Made by a program: the position numbers and the translations under genes | Part shown: piece after piece, positions 1 through 5,761 of the stretch | How positions within the stretch are numbered: the first letter of the stretch is position 1 | Layout: each line of letters begins with the position of its first letter | Assembly: GCA_966249405.1 (NCBI GenBank) | Contig: CBINDO010000408.1 | Location: 1 to 6,299, forward strand | Source of the DNA: SZUA-265 sp966249405 | GTDB lineage: Bacteria; Myxococcota_A; Polyangia; Polyangiales; Polyangiaceae | Direction: 5' to 3' | DNA: 6,299 nucleotides | The notes under the pieces: model-generated | Database searches by the model: none | Told to the model about the DNA's origin: nothing | Seen by the model: the letters and a program-made list of their open reading frames with translations, nothing else

Positions 1-62
1 AGGCCAAGGCGTGATCGGCGGCGCGCAGACTCGTCTGGGCCGCGCTCGGGCTGCGGCGCGGT

Positions 63-75
63 GCGCGACTCGCGC
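63..75. promoter_or_regulatory. 13-bp palindrome upstream of the FG-GAP gene, possible operator
   Basis: GCGCGA and TCGCGC arms flank a single central C, giving a perfect 6-bp inverted repeat about 95 bp before the ATG at 170. The position would suit a regulator-binding site. The sequence is very G+C-rich, so chance palindromes of this kind are common, and I see no convincing -35/-10 or -24/-12 promoter beside it. The rest of bases 1-154 shows no coding region I can support. It holds only a distant 8-bp inverted repeat (CTCGTCTG at 30-37, CAGACGAG at 100-107). Confidence 0.2.
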
Positions 76-154
76 CACACTGATTCCCGCTTGAGGTAGC
101 AGACGAGCTGCGGCATGGTGCGGCGGCCTTTCCGGTCGGAACGGCGGGAGCAAC

Positions 155-164
155 GGGAGGAGGG
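155..164 (+). promoter_or_regulatory. Strong Shine-Dalgarno site for the FG-GAP protein
   Basis: GGGAGGAGGG lies five bases before the ATG at 170. It is a near-ideal purine-rich ribosome-binding site and fixes the start of the gene. The spacing is typical. It also argues that the overlapping +1-frame reading from 115 is not the translated one. Confidence 0.8.
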
Positions 165-169
165 ACTAC

Positions 170-1468
170 ATGAGTTTGCAGCATTGGGTCGTCGGTTTCG
201 TGTTCGTCGCGTCTGGGGTGAACGCAGGGCGGAGTGCGCAAGCACGACCCGCTCACCCGGGCCAACATCGCACTGGGGGGGAGTTCGAAGAGTCTCAGCA
301 ACGGTTGGTTCCGGACCAATACGCGGAGCAGGCCGGCACCTCGACGACTGGGTTGCGGTTGGCGGACGTCGACGATGATGGCGATCTCGACTTGTTCATC
401 GCCGAGGGAACGGCGAGCCTCGACCCGCGACCCAACGTGCTCTTGATCAACGACGGTGAAGGGACGTTCTCGAACGAGTCGGCGGCGCGCTTGCCGCAAG
501 GGATGGGCGCCAACAGCACGCGGGTCGAGTTTGGTGACGTCGACGGGGACACCGATCTCGACGCGATCGTCGCCAATCTCGGTCCCGAGCAGCTCTTGCT
601 CAACGACGGCGCCGGCTACTTCGTAGACGGCGCTGCGCAGTTGCCTTCTCCAGTCAGCTTGTTCGAAGACATTTCTGCCAACGCGCAGTTCGCCGACGTC
701 GACGGCGATGGTTGCCTGGATCTGTTGATCTCCAACGAAAACCCCTTCGACCCCAGCCCTACTCGCGGCGCGCAGAACCGCTTGTGGATGAACGACTGCA
801 CGGGCGCCTTCAGCGATGAAACCGCGCAGCGTTTACCTGCCATCACCGACCAAACGGCAGCTCAGCTCGCGGGGGATGTCGATCGAGACGGGGATGCCGA
901 CATCGTGGTGCTCAATCGTGGGCAGGAGTTCGTGTTCATCAACGACGGAAACGGCGTGTTCAGCGACGAGACCGCGGCGCGGTTTCCCCCGACGTCGGAC
1001 TCGACCCGCAGCGGTGCGCTCGTCGACTTCGACCGAGACGGAGCGCTCGACCTCGTGACGTCCAACAGCCGCGGGGAAGCGCCGCGTTACTACGTCAACG
1101 ACGGGAACGGCGTGTTCAGCGAGCGCGATTTCGGATACCCTGGGGCTGCCGACGAGACGCTCTCGGAGTTGTTGGTCGTCGATCTCGATCACGACCGCTG
1201 GCCCGATATTTACATCGCGAACGCCGGCGCGTTCGATTCGGGCCATGGCTTCGCAGGCGGGGCCGACCTGCTGTTTAGAAACGTGGGCTACGGCTTTCGG
1301 AAGGTGACCCGTTACGGCACCTTCCCGGTGGGACAAGCCTCCACTGCTGCGACGTGGGGTGACTTGAACGACGACGGCCTCGGGGACCTCGTCGTCGCCG
1401 GTAGCGGCGACGGTGACTTGGGTCGTGAGCGCATCTTTTTGCGGCAATACGCCGGATGCAGGAAGTAG
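170..1468 (+). CDS. Exported FG-GAP/VCBS-repeat protein, predicted seven-bladed beta-propeller
   Basis: The 432-residue protein begins with a hydrophobic stretch (about residues 6-19, WVVGFVFVASGVNA) that looks like a signal peptide. Cleavage is plausible after A19 or A25. The n-region has no Lys or Arg, which is atypical. Seven Asp-rich calcium-loop motifs of the type DxDxDGxxD begin near residues 66, 123, 176, 236, 286, 338 and 398, spaced 50-60 residues apart. That is the count and spacing of a complete seven-bladed FG-GAP/VCBS propeller as seen in integrin-alpha-like proteins. Most blades also carry a second motif, NDGxGxFS followed by (D/N)E(T/S)AxRxP, near residues 94, 145, 208, 258 and 310. 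Loops 6 (DLDHDRWPD) and 7 (DLNDDGLGD) are the most diverged. Three Cys occur (182, 210, 430). No enzyme domain, anchor or C-terminal sorting motif is visible. The fold is likely used for surface or extracellular binding, but the ligand cannot be read from sequence. Confidence 0.87.
   Translation: MSLQHWVVGFVFVASGVNAGRSAQARPAHPGQHRTGGEFEESQQRLVPDQYAEQAGTSTTGLRLADVDDDGDLDLFIAEGTASLDPRPNVLLINDGEGTFSNESAARLPQGMGANSTRVEFGDVDGDTDLDAIVANLGPEQLLLNDGAGYFVDGAAQLPSPVSLFEDISANAQFADVDGDGCLDLLISNENPFDPSPTRGAQNRLWMNDCTGAFSDETAQRLPAITDQTAAQLAGDVDRDGDADIVVLNRGQEFVFINDGNGVFSDETAARFPPTSDSTRSGALVDFDRDGALDLVTSNSRGEAPRYYVNDGNGVFSERDFGYPGAADETLSELLVVDLDHDRWPDIYIANAGAFDSGHGFAGGADLLFRNVGYGFRKVTRYGTFPVGQASTAATWGDLNDDGLGDLVVAGSGDGDLGRERIFLRQYAGCRK
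941..1122 (+). repeat. Near-identical 26-bp direct repeats inside two propeller blades
   Basis: Bases 941-966 and 1097-1122 match at 25 of 26 positions and encode the same peptide, NDGNGVFS, at residues 258 and 310. The other blades encode related peptides with much more divergent DNA. The near identity at nucleotide level suggests a recent duplication or gene conversion between blades four and five. Confidence 0.6.
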
Positions 1469-1500
1469 AACGGCCGACGCGGCGTGCTGCGACGACGGAC

Positions 1501-1551
1501 CCGAACGAACGCGGGCCAGGCACCTCGCGACGGCGGGCCCGCTCGTTGCGG
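1501..1551 (+). terminator. G+C-rich bulged stem-loop after the FG-GAP gene, possible terminator
   Basis: GCGGGCC (1511-1517) pairs with GGCCCGC (1536-1542). The stem extends through AACGA (1504-1508) with TCGTT (1543-1547) and CCG (1501-1503) with CGG (1549-1551), leaving small bulges at 1509-1510 and 1548. The loop is 18 bases. It begins 33 bases after the TAG at 1466-1468 and lies before the next gene at 1633. There is no T-tract, so it is not a classic intrinsic terminator. It could instead slow RNA decay, or it could be chance pairing in G+C-rich DNA. Confidence 0.35.
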
Positions 1552-1632
1552 AATGGCGTTCGACTCGTGCCCGCGAAACTGGTGCGAGTTCTTGCGCTGG
1601 TGACGGGCTTCGGCGGGGGTTAGGGTTGGGTC

Positions 1633-2868
1633 ATGCACGGGATCGATGCGTCCAGTTTGGGCTTGCTTGCGGTGTTGCTGGGCGTCGCATGCTCGAGTGC
1701 GACTTCGACCAGTTTCCCGGACGGTGGACACGACGACGCACCTGAAACCAGTGAACCGTCCTCCGACGGAAACGCCGCCACCAACGACGTTGCGAACACG
1801 GATGGTGGCGGCAACTCCGACCCCGCCCCGACTTCGGCCCCGGGCGACACTGCGCCTCCGGGTAACACTGCGCTTCCGGACGATGCAACGTTACCCGGCG
1901 ACGACACCTCGCCGCCCAACCCCGCCGTCGAACACTGGGCACTCGTGCGTGTCGAGGACTCGGAGCGTGCGTTCGCCGAAGAATGGGAGTACGACGCGGC
2001 GAGCCGGCTCGTGAAAGCGCGCGTCGCTCGGTTCCGTCGCGACCAGGAGCCGGTATACGCGGTCGACGTGACGATCACCTACGACGGCAACCAGGTTACG
2101 AGCGTGCACGACGCGGCACCCGCCGAGCTCGTCGACGTGAAGTACCAATGGGAGCTCGAAGCGGGACGCGTCGTTTCATACGTCGAGAGCACTGCTGACG
2201 AAACTCACGATAGCCGTGTCTTCACCTACGACGGTGAAGGCCGCTTGGTAGGCAGCTACGAGAACTACTACGGGGACGAGTCCGTTTGGACGCTCGAACG
2301 GCGCGAGGGAGGCGAGCCGTCGCAGTTGTTGCAGGATGGTGAGGTGGTGTGCTCGTACTCCTGGCGTCACGTTTGGCTCGGGACCACGTGTTATCTCGAC
2401 GGCGCGGTGTCGCAGACCTACGAGCCCGATACGTCGGGGCGTCTCGGTGGCCTGACGATCGACGGCAGCCAGACCGTAAGATACACCTACGACGACGCGG
2501 GGCATCTCACCTCTCAGACGAGCGGTGAGACGGTCTACGAGTACCGCTACTCGGCCGAAGCGCGACTGCTCGAGGCTCGAGGCCCAGGCTACGAGGAGCT
2601 CCGCAGCTACGACGACTCGGGGCTGCTCGAGCAAATTCGTTGGACCGACGAATCCGCGACGCTCACCACCACGTTCACCTACGCCCGCGTCGCTGCCGAT
2701 GAAGTGCTCGAAACGGAGACGTCGCCGGCAGGGACGGTGGTGAGGACGTACCGCCGTCTGGCGCACCCCCCGCAAGGCGAACCCCAGCTGCCTTCGTACT
2801 GGACGGTCTTGCGGATGGATCAACCGTCCGTCTATATGGCGCCGGTGGACTACTCCAAGGTGCCGTGA
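1633..2868 (+). CDS. Putative lipoprotein with degenerate YD (Rhs-type) repeats
   Basis: The 411-residue protein starts with a short hydrophobic segment ending at Cys20 (LLGVAC, then Ser-Ser). This resembles a lipoprotein signal, although the n-region has no Lys or Arg and Gly replaces the usual Leu at -3. ATG 1633 is the only reasonable start: an in-frame TAG sits at 1621-1623, and the ribosome site is weak (AGGG at 1622-1625). Residues 23-98 form an acidic, Pro/Thr/Asp-rich linker, as often seen tethering surface lipoproteins. From about residue 100 on there are YD-type repeats: EYDAASRL (119-126), TYDGEGRL (198-205), YEPDTSGRL (263-271), TYDDAGHL (285-292), YRYSAEARL (304-312) and SYDDSGLL (325-332). 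These match the Rhs/YD-repeat consensus xYDxxGRL. There is no Rhs core, toxin tip or protease domain, and 411 residues is far shorter than full Rhs toxins. C240 and C253 could form a disulfide. It is probably a surface or periplasmic beta-rich protein of unknown role. Confidence 0.8.
   Translation: MHGIDASSLGLLAVLLGVACSSATSTSFPDGGHDDAPETSEPSSDGNAATNDVANTDGGGNSDPAPTSAPGDTAPPGNTALPDDATLPGDDTSPPNPAVEHWALVRVEDSERAFAEEWEYDAASRLVKARVARFRRDQEPVYAVDVTITYDGNQVTSVHDAAPAELVDVKYQWELEAGRVVSYVESTADETHDSRVFTYDGEGRLVGSYENYYGDESVWTLERREGGEPSQLLQDGEVVCSYSWRHVWLGTTCYLDGAVSQTYEPDTSGRLGGLTIDGSQTVRYTYDDAGHLTSQTSGETVYEYRYSAEARLLEARGPGYEELRSYDDSGLLEQIRWTDESATLTTTFTYARVAADEVLETETSPAGTVVRTYRRLAHPPQGEPQLPSYWTVLRMDQPSVYMAPVDYSKVP
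1834..1905 (+). repeat. Four degenerate 18-bp units encoding Pro/Asp/Thr hexapeptides
   Basis: Residues 68-91 of the YD-repeat lipoprotein read as SAPGDT, APPGNT, ALPDDA and TLPGDD; TSPPNP may be a decayed fifth copy. The period is 18 bp in frame, so copy-number change would lengthen or shorten the linker without breaking the reading frame. The units have diverged at DNA level, so this is an old array rather than an active microsatellite. Confidence 0.55.
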
Positions 2869-3189
2869 CTGCCGTGTGCTGATCGGTTCCGGAGCTGTGA
2901 GACGCTCGGCGACTCGCGCCTCGCCTGCTTCCTGTCGACACGGCGGAGATGCGCGGGAATGCGTTGGTCGCGCCGTAGGTGCACGCGGTGGCACGCGACG
3001 TCAGCAAGCGAACGCCGGGGGTAGTGATCGCGACGTAGGCCGGCTGGAGAGCCATCTGAATTCGAGGCTCGCTGCCCAGGTCGAGGAGCGACTGAAGCGG
3101 GGCGCGAGGGCCCGGAGAAGCCGTTTCCTCGGTGCTGGTAGCGTTCGTTGGCGAGTTCGAGAGCTGCCTCCGCATGCGGTACGCGGAGA

Positions 3190-3214
3190 GCACGAAATTT
3201 CAGCACCATCGTGC
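3190..3214. promoter_or_regulatory. Inverted repeat, possible enhancer-binding-protein site
   Basis: GCACGA (3190-3195) and TCGTGC (3209-3214) form perfect 6-bp arms around a 13-base spacer that includes an A/T-rich AAATTT. The centre is about 114 bases before the predicted transcription start at 3316. This lies within the -80 to -150 range where activators of sigma-54 promoters usually bind. The same arms recur back to back at 3284-3289 and 3292-3297, over the -24 box. The hexamer also occurs elsewhere in the window by chance, so the case rests on its symmetry and position. Confidence 0.35.
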
Positions 3215-3289
3215 ACCGGGCGGCGAACATTGTGCGTCGCGCGGGGAGAGTTCGAAGCCACAGCGCGGAATTGGTCGCACCTTTCGTGC

Positions 3290-3305
3290 TGGCACGAGCG
3301 GTGCT
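3290..3305 (+). promoter_or_regulatory. Candidate sigma-54 (-24/-12) promoter of the ThDP/SRPBCC/KAS III operon
   Basis: The sequence TGGCACGagcgGTGCT matches the sigma-54 consensus TGGCACGNNNNTTGCW at every defined position except one (G for T at 3301). The invariant GG (3291-3292) and GC (3303-3304) have the required ten-base spacing, and the base before the box is the preferred C. Transcription would start near 3316, leaving a leader of about 35 bases with GAGGAG at 3335-3340 and ATG at 3351. Sigma-54 promoters need an ATP-dependent NtrC-family activator, so this operon would be switched on by a specific signal rather than expressed constitutively. Confidence 0.62.
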
Positions 3306-3334
3306 TTGGGTCGGGTGCGAGCAAGACTCGAAGC

Positions 3335-3340
3335 GAGGAG
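3335..3340 (+). promoter_or_regulatory. Shine-Dalgarno site that decides the ThDP-enzyme start
   Basis: GAGGAG lies ten bases before the ATG at 3351. It supports this start over the in-frame ATG at 3132, which would add 73 residues unlike any ThDP-enzyme N-terminus and would put the predicted promoter inside the gene. A short stem, CTCG (3327-3330) with CGAG (3334-3337), overlaps the site and might weakly mask it. Confidence 0.7.
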
Positions 3341-3350
3341 CTCTCTATTC

Positions 3351-5072
3351 ATGAATGGTGCGGAACTGATCGCGACACGACTCCTCAGGCACGGGGTGCG
3401 TGCGGTGTTCGGAGTCGGTGGCGCGAACATCGAGGACTTGTTCTTGGCGGTGCAACGGCATCGGCCGGAGCTGCGCGTGACGCTGTGCAAACACGAACAC
3501 GACGCGGGAACGGCGGCCGATGCGGCGGCGCGTTTGAGTGGCGGAGTGGGTGTCGTGATGGCGACGTCCGGCGGTGGCACCATGAACCTGGTGCCAGCCC
3601 TGGCCGAAGCCTACGCCTCGCGTGTGCCCGTCGTTGCCTTGGTCGGTGAACCACCGCGCGCGCTTCAGGGACGAGGTGCTTTCCAGGACAGCAGCGGCAA
3701 AGGGGAGACCGTCGACGCGCAACGCGTGTTGGGGGCCGTTTCCAGGTCGTGCGTGCGCGCCGAGACCGCGGAGTCCTTGGCTGGGCTCGTCGACGACGCG
3801 ATCGAAAATGCGACGACGGAACCAAAAGGGCCGGCGGTGATCTTGGTCGCCAAAGATTTACAGCAGATGGAAGTCGAGGCGCCGCGGGCGACCGAAGGAC
3901 CGACGGCAGCCACGCGGCCTGGAAAAGCGTCGGCCGGGTCCCCGCATGCGGCGCAAAAGGTGGCCTCGGACCCGCAGATCAGGGCGTTACTCGAAAGACG
4001 GCCGCTGTTGGTCGTGGCGAGTGATCGGATACGGCGAGAAGGTCTGCAACACAAGTTCCGGGCGTTCGTGACGGCTCACGACGCGCAGGTGAGCGTCACT
4101 CCCGATGGACGGGACGCGTTCGACAATCGCGACCCGCGATTCCTCGGTGTGATCGGCGCCATGGGGGGACCGCGAGTGGAGGCGGCGCTGCGCGCCGCGG
4201 GTGCCGTCGTGCTCGTGGGCACCGCGCTGCCGTTCCTGGCGCGCCTGGGCGTCGAGCACGTGTTCGCGGAAAAGCCGATCTTGGCGCTTCACACCGAGGC
4301 TCCGTGGGTTCGTTCGGAGCAGCTGATCCACGTGGCTGACGCGTTGGGCTCTACCCTCGACGTCTTGACGACCGTCGCACCATCCGCCAAACCGGAGTCG
4401 AGCCCATCCCTCGAGCAGGGAGCGTCAGTCGTGGCCCAACGTGTGGGCTCGGTCGCGGCGGGGGCCCTCGACTTCGCTACGAGCCTCGGCCTCGTCTCGT
4501 CTCACCTCGAGCCAGCGAGCGTGCTCCTGGTCGACGCGGGTAACACTGGCGCCGCTGGCGTTCACTACATCGACAGCCCCGACGATGGTCGCTGTTTGAT
4601 CGCGATGGGCATGGCTGGCATGGGGTATACGTTTGGCGCTGCCATCGGCGCGGCCGTGACCACCGGGCGACGTTGCACCGTGGTAGCGGGGGACGGCGCG
4701 TTTTACATGCACGGGCTCGAGATCCACACCGCCGTCGAGCACCAGTTGCCGATCACCTACGTGTTGCTCGACAACCACGCTCACGGCATGTGTCTGGTGC
4801 GTGAGGAGCTCTTGCTCGGACGTCGCGCAGGTTACAACTCGTTTCGTCCCGCAAACCTGGCAGCGGGGCTGAGTGCGCTCTTTCCCGGGTTGTTTGCGCG
4901 GGGCTGTCGCACCGCCGCTGACCTGGACCGAGCTTTGAGTGAGTGCCGCGACGTTCGCGGCCCAGCCGTGCTGGTCGTCGAGCTACGAGACGTCGAGATC
5001 CCACCGTTCTCGGCGTTCCTGGCCGAGGCCACGCGCCGTAGCATCAAGACCGTTGATCGAGGTGAGTCATGA
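3351..5072 (+). CDS. Thiamine-diphosphate-dependent enzyme, acetolactate-synthase-like (carboligase or 2-oxoacid decarboxylase)
   Basis: The 573-residue protein has the three-domain layout and length of the acetolactate synthase/pyruvate oxidase/benzaldehyde lyase superfamily. The N-terminal PYR domain (about 1-172) carries the cofactor-activating Glu49 in CKHEHDAGTAADAAAR, a TSGGGTMN loop at 72-79 (usually TSGPGxxN), GAFQD at 109-113, and the closing strand GPAVILVAKDLQ (160-171). A Pro/Ala linker (173-203) leads to the central domain (about 204-339). After a second linker (340-356), the PP domain carries GMGYTFGAAIGAA (423-435) and the ThDP motif, GDG at 447-449 and DN at 474-475, with 26 residues from Asp448 to Asn475. 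Asp448 and Asn475 align with the Mg ligands of acetolactate synthase. The enzyme should act on a 2-oxoacid or aldehyde to form an activated acyl anion, then release or ligate it. The substrate is unknown. Its stop overlaps the next start (ATGA), with GAGGTG at 5059-5064 serving the next gene. The context argues against a housekeeping branched-chain amino acid role. Confidence 0.87.
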   Translation: MNGAELIATRLLRHGVRAVFGVGGANIEDLFLAVQRHRPELRVTLCKHEHDAGTAADAAARLSGGVGVVMATSGGGTMNLVPALAEAYASRVPVVALVGEPPRALQGRGAFQDSSGKGETVDAQRVLGAVSRSCVRAETAESLAGLVDDAIENATTEPKGPAVILVAKDLQQMEVEAPRATEGPTAATRPGKASAGSPHAAQKVASDPQIRALLERRPLLVVASDRIRREGLQHKFRAFVTAHDAQVSVTPDGRDAFDNRDPRFLGVIGAMGGPRVEAALRAAGAVVLVGTALPFLARLGVEHVFAEKPILALHTEAPWVRSEQLIHVADALGSTLDVLTTVAPSAKPESSPSLEQGASVVAQRVGSVAAGALDFATSLGLVSSHLEPASVLLVDAGNTGAAGVHYIDSPDDGRCLIAMGMAGMGYTFGAAIGAAVTTGRRCTVVAGDGAFYMHGLEIHTAVEHQLPITYVLLDNHAHGMCLVREELLLGRRAGYNSFRPANLAAGLSALFPGLFARGCRTAADLDRALSECRDVRGPAVLVVELRDVEIPPFSAFLAEATRRSIKTVDRGES

Positions 5073-5761
5073 CGCAAGAGGTCCGTGAAGAGTTGCTCGC
5101 GAAGATACCGGGGCTCGTGCGGATGGAGCAATACACCCGCGAAGCGCTCGCCGAACGCATCACCGAGCTCACTCACACCGTTTACCCGCATCAACAAATA
5201 TACGGTCAGTACTGCACGGTGCACGCGCACATCGATTGCCCGCCGGAGGTGCTCTTCGAGTACATGAAGAACCCGCTCAGCTTGATGGAGTGGACGTACA
5301 GCGTGAGACGTCTGGTGCCGACCGAACGTGCCGACGTGCTCGTCGGGGTGGATTCTGGCAATACGCCGATCTACGTCAGGACCGTCGCGAACGCGGACGC
5401 CTTGACCGTCGACTACCATTGCGCGTGGGATCAAGGGGACGAGCTGTGGATGATTTACCTCAACCGCATCGTGCCGGCGCAAACGGTGTTCAAGAAGCCC
5501 GGTTCGGTGCTGATTTGGACCAACTGCCATCATCCCTATTACGACCACAATCCGTTTCCAGAGCTGTGCAAGGACGCGGAGCGCGCATGGGTGGGTGATT
5601 GGTGGCCCATCTTCTACGCGGGGCACACCATCGAGCTGGACAATTTGAAGGCCATTGCCGAACACCGCTTCGCGCAAGGCCAAGCGCTCGGCCCTTACGT
5701 GACGGACGCGCCAGCGCGACGAGTAGAGCGCCCAACCTCAGCAACGCGGCAGGTGTTCTGA
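5069..5761 (+). CDS. Probable SRPBCC (START-like) superfamily protein, possible cyclase or carrier
   Basis: The 230-residue protein has no signal peptide or membrane segment and should be cytosolic. After a helical N-terminus (about 1-38), residues 48-82 read like the opening of an SRPBCC domain: a strand with alternating polar residues (YCTVHAHID), then PPEVLFEYMKNPLSLMEW, the usual helix-and-WDP-like region of polyketide cyclase/dehydrase relatives. Beta-strand-like segments follow to about 151, and a long amphipathic helix near 183-203 fits the C-terminal helix that closes the pocket. An unusual aromatic/His cluster, NCHHPYYDHNPF (152-163), is followed by AWVGDWWPIFYAGH (173-186). The last 20 residues are Arg-rich and look disordered. 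It starts inside the stop of the ThDP-enzyme gene, and its TGA shares one base with the next ATG, so all three are probably translated together. Relatives bind hydrophobic ligands or catalyse cyclisation or dehydration. Which applies here is unknown, and the family call itself rests on pattern only. Confidence 0.68.
   Translation: MTQEVREELLAKIPGLVRMEQYTREALAERITELTHTVYPHQQIYGQYCTVHAHIDCPPEVLFEYMKNPLSLMEWTYSVRRLVPTERADVLVGVDSGNTPIYVRTVANADALTVDYHCAWDQGDELWMIYLNRIVPAQTVFKKPGSVLIWTNCHHPYYDHNPFPELCKDAERAWVGDWWPIFYAGHTIELDNLKAIAEHRFAQGQALGPYVTDAPARRVERPTSATRQVF

Larger units (their letters stand above)
2869..3350. other. 482-bp intergenic region carrying the operon promoter
   Basis: No convincing gene lies here. 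Open frames on both strands in this stretch give Arg/Ser/Ala-rich translations without recognisable motifs, as expected of G+C-rich non-coding DNA. The frame of the downstream ThDP enzyme stays open upstream of 3351, but that stretch lacks family-like sequence and spans the promoter. I see no strong terminator after the TGA at 2866-2868. The nearest candidates are a 4-bp stem (GGCG 2908-2911 with CGCC 2917-2920) and widely spaced 7-bp arms (GCCGTGT 2871-2877, ACACGGC 2938-2944). The last 165 bases contain an inverted repeat, a sigma-54-type promoter and a ribosome-binding site, listed separately. Confidence 0.6.

Noticed and set aside
1580..1595. TGG...TTGC just upstream of the YD-repeat gene, resembling a -24/-12 promoter
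   Set aside because: The GG-to-GC spacing is 11 rather than 10 bases and the CACG part is absent; one-base spacing errors normally abolish sigma-54 binding.
1633..2868. Rhs/contact-dependent toxin
   Set aside because: No Rhs core, protease site, variable toxin tip or immunity gene; the protein is too short to form a toxin-enclosing shell.
2176..2994. Long minus-strand open frame of 272 codons over the YD-repeat gene
   Set aside because: The translation is Arg/Val-rich without domain signatures and lies antisense to a clear YD-repeat coding region.
2989..3005. Second TGGCACG in the intergenic region, as a possible sigma-54 -24 box
   Set aside because: The -12 position reads CA (3002-3003) instead of GC; the nearest GC is two bases too far, so spacing is wrong.
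3132..3350. Upstream in-frame extension of the ThDP enzyme starting at ATG 3132
   Set aside because: The 73 extra residues look non-coding, would include the sigma-54-type promoter, and the ATG at 3351 has a good ribosome site and a typical family N-terminus (MNGAELIATRLLRHGV).
2876..3649. Plus-strand open frame of 257 codons entering the ThDP gene in another frame
   Set aside because: The translation is Arg/Gly/Cys-rich and low in recognisable structure, and it overlaps the conserved PYR-domain coding sequence in a different frame.
4832..5683. Long minus-strand open frame of 283 codons across the ThDP/SRPBCC junction
   Set aside because: It spans two well-supported plus-strand genes, has no recognisable motif, and is of a kind expected from G+C-rich codon bias.
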